Positions 14,731 through 21,745 of a stretch of 21,805 bases of DNA are shown here, piece after piece. The notes under the pieces are model-generated. The model was not told the origin of the DNA and made no database searches. It saw only the letters and a program-made list of their open reading frames with translations. Source of the stretch: Actinomycetales bacterium UBA1416 (GTDB taxonomy: Bacteria > Actinomycetota > Actinomycetes > Actinomycetales > Actinomycetaceae); the NCBI GenBank assembly GCA_002304945.1, contig DBPQ01000122.1:26674-48478 (forward strand). Reading direction: 5' to 3'. The first letter of the stretch is position 1, and the number at the start of each line of letters is the position of its first letter. Position numbers and translations under genes: made by a program.

Positions 14731-16545
14731 TCAGTCGTCGGTGGAGAAGTCGGGCGTCAGCCCGCGCGCGTACTGGATCTGGTCGTTGGACAGTCCGGCA
14801 GGCACCATCGGCCACACCATCGCGTCCCGGGAGACGACGAAGTCGATCACCACGGGGACGTCGTCGATCTCCCGGGCCTTGGCGATGGTCTCGTCCACGC
14901 ACTTGACGCTCTCGCACCGCAGCCCGACCGCGCCGTAGGCGTCGGCGAGCTTGACGAAGTCCGGCACGTTGCGCGAGCCGTAGCCCGTCTCGAGCTCGGT
15001 GTGGGAGTAGCGGCCGTCGTAGAAGAGGGTCTGCCACTGGCGCACCATCCCGAGGGAGGAGTTGTTGATGAGGGCGACCTTGATGGGGATGTCGTTGAGG
15101 ACGCAGGTGGCGAGTTCCTGGTTGGTCATCTGGAAGCTGCCGTCGCCGTCGACCGACCACACCTCGCGGTCCGGGGCGCCGACCTTCGCCCCCATCGCCG
15201 CCGGGATCGAGTACCCCATGGTGCCGAGACCGCCGGAGTTGAGCCAGGCGTTCGGGCGCTCGTACCTGATGAACTGCGCGGCCCACATCTGGTGCTGGCC
15301 GACTCCGGAGACGTAGACGCCGTCCGGTCCCACGATCTCGCCGAGGCGCTTGATGACGTGCTGGGGGGCCATGCGGCCGTCCTCCGTGTCCGTCCACCCG
15401 AGCGGGTAGGTGCTGCGCAGCTCGTCCAACTGGCGCCACCAGGCACCGAGGTCCGGCTTGCCGTACTGCTCGTGGGCGGCGCTCAGCGCGACGTTCAGTT
15501 CGGCGATGGTCTGCTTGAGGTCCCCGACGATGGGCACGTCGGCACGCCGGTTCTTCGAGATCTCGGCAGGGTCGATGTCCGCGTGGACCACGACGGCGCC
15601 CGGCGCGAAGGTCTTGAGGTCACCGGTGACGCGGTCGTCGAACCGCGCGCCGAGCGCGATCAGCAGGTCGGCCCGCTGCATGGCGGCCACGGCCGCGACG
15701 GAGCCGTGCATCCCGGGCATCCCGCAGTGCTGCGGATGCGAGTCGGGAACCGCGCCGCGTGCCATGAGGGTGGTGACGACGGCGGCGCCGGAGAGGTCCA
15801 CGAGGGTGCGCAGCACCTCGGCCGCACCCGACCGGATCGCACCGCCACCGACGTAGAGGACCGGGCGCGACGCCGTCGCGAGCAACCGGGCGGCCTCCCG
15901 GACCTGCCGCGAGTGCGGCCGGGTGATGGGGCGGTAGCCGGGCAGGTTCATCCGGGGTGGCCAGCTGAAGTCGATCTGCTGGTTCTGTGCCGACTTCGCG
16001 ATGTCCACGAGCACCGGTCCGGGGCGTCCGGTGGACGCGATGTGGAAGGCCTCGGCCATCCGCTCCGGGATCTCGGCGCCGTCCTTGATGAGGAAGGAGT
16101 GCTTGACGATCGGCATGGTCGCACCGACGATGTCCGCCTCCTGGAAGGCGTCGGTCCCGATGAGGGGGGCGTTGACCTGGCCGGTGATCGCCACCAGGGG
16201 AACCGAGTCCATGTAGGCGTCGGCGATCGCGGTGGTCAGGTTCGTGGCACCGGGACCCGAGGTGACCATGGCGACCCCGACGCGTCCCGAGACGCTCGCG
16301 TACCCCTCGGCCGCGTGCCCGGCGCCCTGTTCGTGGCGGACCAGGATGTGGCGGACCTTCTGGGAGTCGAAGAGCGCGTCGTAGATCGGCAGGATCGCGC
16401 CGCCAAGGAGTCCGAACACGGAGTCCGCGCCGAGCTCCTCGAGTGACCGTACGACCGCCTGAGCCCCCGTCATCCGGATCGGTGCGGGCTTCGCCGCACG
16501 TGCTGCGACGGACGAGGGCAGGACCCTCTCGTTCGTGCTGGTCAT
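14731..16545 (-). CDS. ilvB: Acetolactate synthase large (catalytic) subunit
   Basis: A ThDP- and FAD-dependent enzyme making acetolactate from two pyruvates or acetohydroxybutyrate from pyruvate and 2-oxobutyrate. It is 604 residues. The catalytic glutamate is E72 in RHEQGAGHAAEGYA. The ThDP-Mg motif runs from GDGSF (467-471) to NN (494-495), followed by GMVRQWQ with W504, the tryptophan of the herbicide-binding region. The start is the ATG at 16545, preceded by AAGGAGG (16552-16558) at 6 bases. The ORF stays open further upstream, but that part covers the attenuator. First gene of ilvBNC, about 115 bases from the predicted promoter. Confidence 0.97.
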   Translation of the reverse strand: MTSTNERVLPSSVAARAAKPAPIRMTGAQAVVRSLEELGADSVFGLLGGAILPIYDALFDSQKVRHILVRHEQGAGHAAEGYASVSGRVGVAMVTSGPGATNLTTAIADAYMDSVPLVAITGQVNAPLIGTDAFQEADIVGATMPIVKHSFLIKDGAEIPERMAEAFHIASTGRPGPVLVDIAKSAQNQQIDFSWPPRMNLPGYRPITRPHSRQVREAARLLATASRPVLYVGGGAIRSGAAEVLRTLVDLSGAAVVTTLMARGAVPDSHPQHCGMPGMHGSVAAVAAMQRADLLIALGARFDDRVTGDLKTFAPGAVVVHADIDPAEISKNRRADVPIVGDLKQTIAELNVALSAAHEQYGKPDLGAWWRQLDELRSTYPLGWTDTEDGRMAPQHVIKRLGEIVGPDGVYVSGVGQHQMWAAQFIRYERPNAWLNSGGLGTMGYSIPAAMGAKVGAPDREVWSVDGDGSFQMTNQELATCVLNDIPIKVALINNSSLGMVRQWQTLFYDGRYSHTELETGYGSRNVPDFVKLADAYGAVGLRCESVKCVDETIAKAREIDDVPVVIDFVVSRDAMVWPMVPAGLSNDQIQYARGLTPDFSTDD

Positions 16546-16582
16546 CGCTGGCCTCCTTCTGGGATCTGGTGATGCGGGCATG

Positions 16583-16638
16583 AAAAAACCCCTGGCGGCC
16601 TCCGGGCCGCGGCAGGGGTGCACAGCGTCACGCCGTGC
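16583..16638 (-). terminator. Transcription attenuator in the ilvB leader
   Basis: On the minus strand a hairpin (16589-16618; CCCCTG and GCGGCC strands paired with GGCCGC and CAGGGG, 2-base bulge, CGGA loop) is followed by six T (16583-16588). It lies between the promoter and ilvB, so it must act as a conditional terminator. A second 8-bp hairpin (16620-16638, one G-U pair) sits directly upstream, with the stop codon of the leader ORF as its loop. I found no clear alternative antiterminator pairing. Confidence 0.75.
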
Positions 16639-16660
16639 GTCTGCTCCATACTCGCTCCAT
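16628..16660 (-). CDS. Putative ilvB leader peptide (10 residues)
   Basis: ATG at 16660, 6 bases after TAGGGT, opens an ORF of 10 codons coding for MERVWSRRTA, with its TGA at 16628-16630 in the loop of the hairpin before the attenuator. Position and leaderless start suggest ribosome-mediated attenuation. The peptide has just one branched-chain codon (GTA, valine), plus one tryptophan and two arginines, so the amino acid sensed is not obvious. No homologue is known to me. Confidence 0.45.
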   Translation of the reverse strand: MERVWSRRTA

Positions 16661-16719
16661 GCCACGACCCTACAGACAGGGGCCGACTGCCGGACGCACG
16701 TCTCACATCGTGGTCCACG
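16661..16719 (-). promoter_or_regulatory. ilvB promoter -10 and upstream palindrome
   Basis: Minus-strand TAGGGT (16667-16672) is placed 6 bases before the leader ATG. A perfect palindrome, CGTGG-T-CCACG (16709-16719), is centred about 54 bases upstream of the predicted transcript start and could be a regulator site. No -35 consensus is seen. The remaining bases to 16750 hold no recognised feature. Confidence 0.45.
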
Positions 16720-16750
16720 CCACGTCAAACCATCCGGAATGTGGACGAGA

Positions 16751-19114
16751 TCAGTCCTGTGTCACCACCGCAATGAGCGCCGCGTCGTCCGCATCGGGCG
16801 GCAACGCGCGCACCGCACGCAGCAGCACCTGCCCGACGGCAGCGGCGACCGGCGTCGGAAGGCCCTCCTCTCGCGCCACCTCGAGCGCGACCCCGAGGTC
16901 TCCTGCCGTGATGTCGATCCGGTTCACGAGCTGAGGGGTGATGCCCTCGGACACCTCGACCATGCGTGGTCCCCGGTCCAGCATCACGTAGGACGACGCC
17001 GCTCCGCTCCCGAGGGCGCGCAGAGTCAGGGCCGGGTCGAGTCCGAGCGCTGCCCCGAGGGCGAGCGCCTCGGCGACTCCTGCCAGGGTGACCCCGACCA
17101 GGAGTTGGTTGACCGCCTTCATCGCCTGACCGTCTCCGACGTTCTGCCCCACGTGCACCACCGTGGCCGCGAGGTGCTCGAGGAGCGGGCGCACCGTGCC
17201 GACGGCCTCGTCCGGCCCCCCGACGAGCACCGTGAGTTCCCCCGTCCGGGCCCGCTCCCCGCTGCCCGAGATGGGCATGTCCACGGTGTGCACGCCCCGC
17301 GCCGCCAGACGGCGGGCCACCGCCCGGATCTCCCGGACCCCGACGGCCATGAGAACCCCGACCACCGCCCCGCGGGGGAGTTCGCCGGCGATGCCGTGGT
17401 CACCGAAGAGGACCTCGTCGAGTTCGGTCTCGCCGCGGACGGCCACGAGCACCGTCGCGGCCTCCGCGATCGCGTCACGTGCGGACACGGCGGCGGAGAC
17501 CCCCTCATGGGCCGCCAGTTCGCGGCGGCGCGGGTCGATGTCCCATGCCCGCACCGGGAACCGCTCGGCGAGCCGCGCCGCGATGGGCAGCCCCTTCGAC
17601 CCCAGACCGATCACGACGGCACCGGCGTCGGTGACCGCGACGGCCGGCGGCGGCGCCGCCACGCCACGTCGGTCGCCGGACGGCAGCTGGACACCCGAGA
17701 GGGTGTCGACGACGTCGGCAAGCCCGTCGTCGTCGCCGACGCCACCGGCATACACCACGAACGGAACTCCCGTGAGGGGGCCGACGAGCGGTTCCCACAG
17801 GGACACGATGCCCTCGAGGACCGGGCCGCGCACCATGGCCCGGCGGACCCCGAGCCCCTGGGCGACGACGGAGGTGACGGAGCCGCCGCGCGCGACGACG
17901 AACTTGAGCCGCCGGGCCTTGGCGATGCGGTGGACCACCTCGTTGACGGCTCGGCCGACGCGGGGATCGATCGAGAAGTCGCCCTTGGCCTCGAGGTCGA
18001 CGTGCATGTCCGCCAGGCGCACCACGACGTTGCCGGCGTCCAGCGCCTCGACGGCGTGGGCCACGACCTCCTCGATGTGCCCGGAGCGCCGGGAGTCGAG
18101 GACGGCGGGCACGGAGATGGGGATCTCCCGCACCGGATGGCGCCGGGTGAGCACCCGCAGCTGGCGACGGGTGAACGGGACCGGGGTTCCCACGACGACG
18201 AGACCTGTCCGGGCCTCGGCGGTGCCCGCACGCACCCGCATGCCCTCGATCTCCTCGGCCGTGAGGGCGGCATGGACAGGCTGGCCGATCATGGCGCGGA
18301 CCATCGGCGGGCCGACGCGGTAGATGAGGCGCCTGCCCGTGGCCTCGACGCGCAGGAGGCCGATCGCGATGGAGCGGAGGTCCTCCTCGCTGGCCGCGTC
18401 GATCACCACCGCCTGGCCGCGGCGCGCATTCATCACCTGCGCCGCCACCGCATCGGGAGACTGTCGCACGACCTCCAGGTCCACGGCCAGCACGGAATCC
18501 GCAGGGCACCGGCCGCGCGTCTTCTCGGCGACCCACTCCCGGAGGTCGGAGCTCGCGAACGGGAAACGGGGCTCCTGCGCGTAGCGGGTCTGGCCGACCG
18601 GGACGTAGGATCCGGCGTGCTCCGCAACGTGGTGGACGCCGTGGACGGTGATCCTCCCGGCCTCGGGGAACGCTGGGACCATGACGACGCCGTCGACCAC
18701 ACGGGAGAGCGTCGACTCGAGGGCGTTGCTGAGGATGTCCACGTCGAGGGGGTAGTGGCCGCGCAGGGAGGAGTCGGACCGGAGCACGAAGCGGACGTCC
18801 GTGTGCAGCCGCTCGGCACCCTCGAGGAAGGCGGTGATGACCTCGACGTAGCGATCCTCCGCGGCGGCAGGTGACAGCGCGCGCGTGTTGGTCACCACGT
18901 AGACCGCCGGGGCGGCCTGCGCCAGCGCCCACTCGACCTGGTCCTCCGACCAGGCGGTCAGGACCGGGATGTCCGCCATGGACTGGCTGCCGGACGGGTG
19001 ATCGTCGATGACGACGAGTTGGCGCGCATCCGAGCCCCGCTCGGTGAGCACGTCCTGCGGCGTGAGCGGCAGCGGTTCGGGCAGTCCTGCGAGAAGCTCT
19101 TCCTTCGTGGGCAT
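16751..19114 (-). CDS. Fusion: four-carbon acid sugar kinase (DUF1537) and 3-hydroxyisobutyrate-dehydrogenase-like enzyme
   Basis: A 787-residue two-enzyme protein. Residues about 33-470 match the DUF1537 kinase family: VVIDDHPSGSQS (34-45), TNTRALSP (75-82), RSDSSLRGHYPLD (112-124), VPAFPEAGR (146-154) and the C-terminal nucleotide-binding part around ARGGSVTSVV (408-417). Residues about 495-787 are a 6-phosphogluconate/3-hydroxyisobutyrate dehydrogenase domain: NAD(P) motif GLGSKG (503-508), DMPISGSGERARTGEL (612-627) and catalytic K666 in GDGQAMKAVNQ. The related family enzymes oxidise and phosphorylate threonate or erythronate. Two motifs differ from those I expect: DDHPSGSQS for DDDPTGTQT and GLGSKG for GLGxMG. 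The start is the ATG at 19114, with GAGG 6 bases upstream. Substrate unknown. Confidence 0.85.
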   Translation of the reverse strand: MPTKEELLAGLPEPLPLTPQDVLTERGSDARQLVVIDDHPSGSQSMADIPVLTAWSEDQVEWALAQAAPAVYVVTNTRALSPAAAEDRYVEVITAFLEGAERLHTDVRFVLRSDSSLRGHYPLDVDILSNALESTLSRVVDGVVMVPAFPEAGRITVHGVHHVAEHAGSYVPVGQTRYAQEPRFPFASSDLREWVAEKTRGRCPADSVLAVDLEVVRQSPDAVAAQVMNARRGQAVVIDAASEEDLRSIAIGLLRVEATGRRLIYRVGPPMVRAMIGQPVHAALTAEEIEGMRVRAGTAEARTGLVVVGTPVPFTRRQLRVLTRRHPVREIPISVPAVLDSRRSGHIEEVVAHAVEALDAGNVVVRLADMHVDLEAKGDFSIDPRVGRAVNEVVHRIAKARRLKFVVARGGSVTSVVAQGLGVRRAMVRGPVLEGIVSLWEPLVGPLTGVPFVVYAGGVGDDDGLADVVDTLSGVQLPSGDRRGVAAPPPAVAVTDAGAVVIGLGSKGLPIAARLAERFPVRAWDIDPRRRELAAHEGVSAAVSARDAIAEAATVLVAVRGETELDEVLFGDHGIAGELPRGAVVGVLMAVGVREIRAVARRLAARGVHTVDMPISGSGERARTGELTVLVGGPDEAVGTVRPLLEHLAATVVHVGQNVGDGQAMKAVNQLLVGVTLAGVAEALALGAALGLDPALTLRALGSGAASSYVMLDRGPRMVEVSEGITPQLVNRIDITAGDLGVALEVAREEGLPTPVAAAVGQVLLRAVRALPPDADDAALIAVVTQD

Positions 19115-19297
19115 GGGACACCTCGTCTCGATCAGGCCACCATCATGGCGCACTCGGATGCTCGCCGGGGCCCGTAGGTCACCGAACGTTGCGACCGCCA
19201 CACTCGTGGAGCGCCTTCCGGCGTCGATTCGGGTCCGAAGGCCCACCCGGCAGACCGCGCTTCGTACCATGCTTGTGCTGTCGACGAAAGGGTTCCC
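19115..19297. promoter_or_regulatory. Divergent promoter region between the kinase-dehydrogenase fusion and the transporter
   Basis: Plus strand: TACCAT (19265-19270) is a likely -10, with the transcript starting near 19277 and GAAAGGG (19285-19291) as ribosome binding site for the GTG at 19298. A perfect palindrome, TTCGG-GT-CCGAA (19228-19239), lies just upstream and may be an operator. Minus strand: a weak CATGAT (-10-like) lies inside GCCA-CCATCA-TGGC near 19136-19149. No regulator gene is next to it. Confidence 0.4.
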
Positions 19298-20890
19298 GTG
19301 AACACGGTCTTCGCGCTCCTTGCCGAGCAACCGATTCTCTACCTGTTCCTCGTGCTCGGGATCGGCATGGCCTTCGGCCACGTCAAGGTGAAGGGGGTCT
19401 CCCTCGGGGCGGCGGCGGTCCTCTTCTCCGCGCTCGGGATCACCGCGTGGGCGCTGGCGAACGGGTACGAGATCCTCGTCCCGCACGACGTGGGCATCAT
19501 GGGGCTCGCGTTGTTCGCGTTCGCGATCGGCGTCACGTCGGGACCCAACTTCTTCCACGTCATGCGCACGAGCGGCGGGATCCTGCTCGCGATGGTCGCC
19601 GTGTTCCTGGTCGGGGCCGGCGTCACGTGGGGGCTCGGACAGGCCTTCGACATGTCCCCGGCCCTCATCGCCGGAACCTTCGCCGGTGCGATCACCAACA
19701 CGCCGGCGCTGGCGGCAGCCGGGGCGGCGTCGGGAGATCCCGCCACCGCCACCGTGGGCTACTCGATCAGCTACCTCTACGGCGTGCTCGGGATGCTCGC
19801 CTTCGCCATGCTCGCGCTCAACTACGGGAAGAACGACACCGACGCGCCGTCACCCATCATCAACAGGACGGTTCGCATCGAGCGGGACGACGACCCATCG
19901 CTGGCCGATGTCCACGCCGAGCTCGGGGAGAAGGTCCAGTTCTCGCGCTTGCGGCGCGGGGAGGACGGGCCGATCATCCACCCCAGGAGCACGGACCGGA
20001 TCCATCGTGACGATCTCCTGACGGTGGTGGGACCGGAAGCGGACGTCCGCCGGGCGATCGACGACCTGGGGCACCTCTCCTCGCACTCGCTCCTCACCGA
20101 CCGGCGGTACCTCGACTTCCGCCGGGTCACCGTCTCGAACCCGAAGATCGCCGGGCACACCATCGAGGAACTCGGGATCGAGGAGAAGTTCGGAGCCACG
20201 GTCTCACGCGTGCGGCGCGGCGACGTCGACATGGTGGGCGAACCCGGTCTGACACTGATCCTCGGCGACAGGGCACGCATAGTGGCGCCGACCGCCAAGA
20301 TGGAGGCGATCTCCAAGTTCTTCGGTGACTCGGCCCGCGGCCTGTCGGACATCAACCCGGTGGCGCTCGGCTTCGGCATGGCACTCGGCCTGTTCATCGG
20401 CCAGATCCAGTTCCCGGTACCCGGCGGCTCGTCGTTCACCATCGGATCGGCGGCCGGAACCCTGCTGGTCGGGCTGGTCATGGGTCGCGTCGGGAGGGTC
20501 GGGAAGGTGACCACCGCCCTCCCGCAGACCGCCTCTGCCGTGCTCTCCGAGCTCGGACTGCTCCTGTTCCTCGCCTACGCGGGCGCCAATGCCGGCACCC
20601 AGATCGCGAACGCCTTCTCCTCAGGAGCCTGGATCACGATCCTGCTCGTCGGGTTCGCCACCACCACCACGGTCGGCCTCGGCCTGTACCTGATCATGCG
20701 GTACGTGTTCCGCATGGGGGGTACTCGGCTCTCGGGACTCCTCGGCGCCGCCCAGACGCAGCCGGCCGTGCTCGCCTTCTGCAACACCCGCACGAACGGT
20801 GACGCCCGCGTCGCCCTCGGGTACGCCATGGTCTATCCCGTCGCCATGATCGCCAAGATCCTCATCGCCCAGGTGCTGGGAGGGCTGTAG
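19298..20890 (+). CDS. Aspartate:alanine exchanger (AAE) family transporter
   Basis: A 530-residue membrane protein with two hydrophobic halves around a cytoplasmic centre. The first half (about 10-176) has five to six segments and GTFAGAITNTPALAAA (126-141). The centre (about 185-345) holds two TrkA-C (RCK_C) domains, each with the LTVVGPE or LILGDRA type of pattern. The second half (about 355-530) has the matching GLLGAAQTQPAVLAF (480-494). This is the layout of AspT-like carriers (two Asp-Al_Ex domains and paired TrkA-C domains), which exchange aspartate/alanine or carry succinate and other acids. The substrate is unknown. The divergent acid-sugar kinase/dehydrogenase fusion suggests a hydroxy acid. 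It is not a Trk potassium channel. Confidence 0.9.
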   Translation: MNTVFALLAEQPILYLFLVLGIGMAFGHVKVKGVSLGAAAVLFSALGITAWALANGYEILVPHDVGIMGLALFAFAIGVTSGPNFFHVMRTSGGILLAMVAVFLVGAGVTWGLGQAFDMSPALIAGTFAGAITNTPALAAAGAASGDPATATVGYSISYLYGVLGMLAFAMLALNYGKNDTDAPSPIINRTVRIERDDDPSLADVHAELGEKVQFSRLRRGEDGPIIHPRSTDRIHRDDLLTVVGPEADVRRAIDDLGHLSSHSLLTDRRYLDFRRVTVSNPKIAGHTIEELGIEEKFGATVSRVRRGDVDMVGEPGLTLILGDRARIVAPTAKMEAISKFFGDSARGLSDINPVALGFGMALGLFIGQIQFPVPGGSSFTIGSAAGTLLVGLVMGRVGRVGKVTTALPQTASAVLSELGLLLFLAYAGANAGTQIANAFSSGAWITILLVGFATTTTVGLGLYLIMRYVFRMGGTRLSGLLGAAQTQPAVLAFCNTRTNGDARVALGYAMVYPVAMIAKILIAQVLGGL

Positions 20891-20941
20891 CGCTCGCGTA
20901 AGAGTGCCCACCTGGCCGGCAGACGGGCCGGTGCGGAGCGC
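20890..20941 (+). terminator. Possible terminator after the transporter
   Basis: GCGCTC (20890-20895) can pair with GAGCGC (20936-20941), enclosing a small CCGGC/GCCGG hairpin. The structure follows the transporter stop directly but has no U tract and a large interior, so the call is weak. Confidence 0.25.
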
Positions 20942-21021
20942 GACAGATCAGCCAACAGCGAGCCGCACATGCGGAAGAGGGGACAAATCGGCCAACAGCG
21001 AGCCGCACATGCGAAAGAGGC
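20942..21021. repeat. Tandem duplication of a 40-base unit
   Basis: Units 20942-20981 and 20982-21021 match at 36 of 40 positions by hand comparison. Unit 1 contains the perfect palindrome CCGCA-CA-TGCGG (20963-20974), broken by one base in unit 2. The second unit ends at the left end of the insertion sequence. It has no gene start signals and may be a dispersed intergenic repeat. Confidence 0.8.
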
Positions 21022-21076
21022 TCTTCGGACATCTGGTGGGGAGTGAGACGCGCGGGGTGAGGTGAGCCGGGTAGGG

Positions 21077-21135
21077 GTCGAGGTCCCCGATGATCGGTAG
21101 CGACCAAGCAAACCGTTCGTTTCGGAGACCTCGAC
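21077..21135 (+). promoter_or_regulatory. Inverted repeats before the transposase start
   Basis: GTCGAGGTC (21077-21085) and GACCTCGAC (21127-21135) can pair perfectly, ending one base before the ATG at 21137 and adjoining the GGAG ribosome binding site (21124-21127). A second palindrome, CCGAT-G-ATCGG (21087-21097), lies inside. Such structures in insertion sequences can block translation from read-through transcripts. Confidence 0.45.
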
Positions 21136-21136
21136 G

Positions 21137-21745
21137 ATGTCCAACGTTACGGGGTGCGCTGCCGCGCCCACCACTGATCCGTGTTCCCGCTGCGATGTCC
21201 TGTTGGGTGTGGAGGGCGTCCATGTCGAGGCCGTCGAACGCGACGAGCGGACGATGACAGTGACGGTCTCGAGCCCGTGGCAGTTGATGGGCTGTCCCAC
21301 GTGCGGGGTGATCTGCCCGTCCCGGGGGCGGCGCCGGCGGATATTGCGCGACGTCCCGGCGGGGCAGGTGCGGGTGCGGGTGGTGTGGCGGCAACGGGTG
21401 TGGCGCTGCCCCGAGGCGACCTGTGAGCGGGGGACGTTCGCCGAGCAGATCCCGACGCTGGTCGCCGAACGCGGGTCGATCACGGTACGGGCGGTGTGGT
21501 GGGCGATCGGCCAGCTCCGCCGCGAGCACGGCACCATCCTGGGGCTGGCCCGCCAACTCGGCACGGCGTGGAAGACACTGTGGCGGGCGGTGGAACCCGA
21601 ACTTCAGCGTCTGGCCGCGGACGAGTCCCGCTTCGACGGGGTGGAGAGCCTCGGGGTGGACGAACACCTCGTGCGCCACGAGGCGCTGTTGTTTCGGATG
21701 GAGGTGAGAGACCACCATCGCCCGGTCGTCGTAGCGGCGGGGTGA
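21137..21745 (+). pseudogene. ISL3-family transposase, truncated by an early stop
   Basis: A 202-residue N-terminal part of an ISL3 transposase. It has a zinc-ribbon-like region (CPTC at 53-56, CPEATC at 91-96), a helix-turn-helix (GTILGLARQLGTAWKTLWRAV, 132-152) and the start of the DDE nuclease domain, LGVDEH (172-177), with the first catalytic aspartate D175. Family members are about 400-450 residues, but this frame ends at a TGA (21743-21745), about 25 codons after D175. The residues after DEH (LVRHEALLFRMEV...) do not resemble the family as I know it, and the other frames up to 21805 show no clear continuation. Probably a decayed or frameshifted copy, but the window ends 60 bases later. 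Confidence 0.7.

Noticed and set aside
16546..16672. T-box or other aptamer-type riboswitch before ilvB
   Set aside because: The leader is too short, about 115 bases, with no T-box sequence or other recognisable aptamer core. A leader ORF plus terminator fits better.
14371..18874. Two long plus-strand frames (691 and 779 codons) opposite ilvB and the kinase-dehydrogenase fusion
   Set aside because: They mirror conserved minus-strand coding sequence and have compositions of antisense frames.
16751..19114. Two separate genes instead of one fusion
   Set aside because: The frame is open without interruption through the linker (about 470-498), and no new start with a ribosome binding site was recognised at the dehydrogenase boundary.
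19850..20330. Trk-type potassium transport protein based on TrkA-C domains
   Set aside because: The paired TrkA-C domains lie between two AspT-type membrane halves carrying the TPAL/QPAV motifs, which is the AAE carrier layout.
20942..21021. CRISPR array
   Set aside because: There are only two adjacent repeat copies with no spacers and no cas genes.
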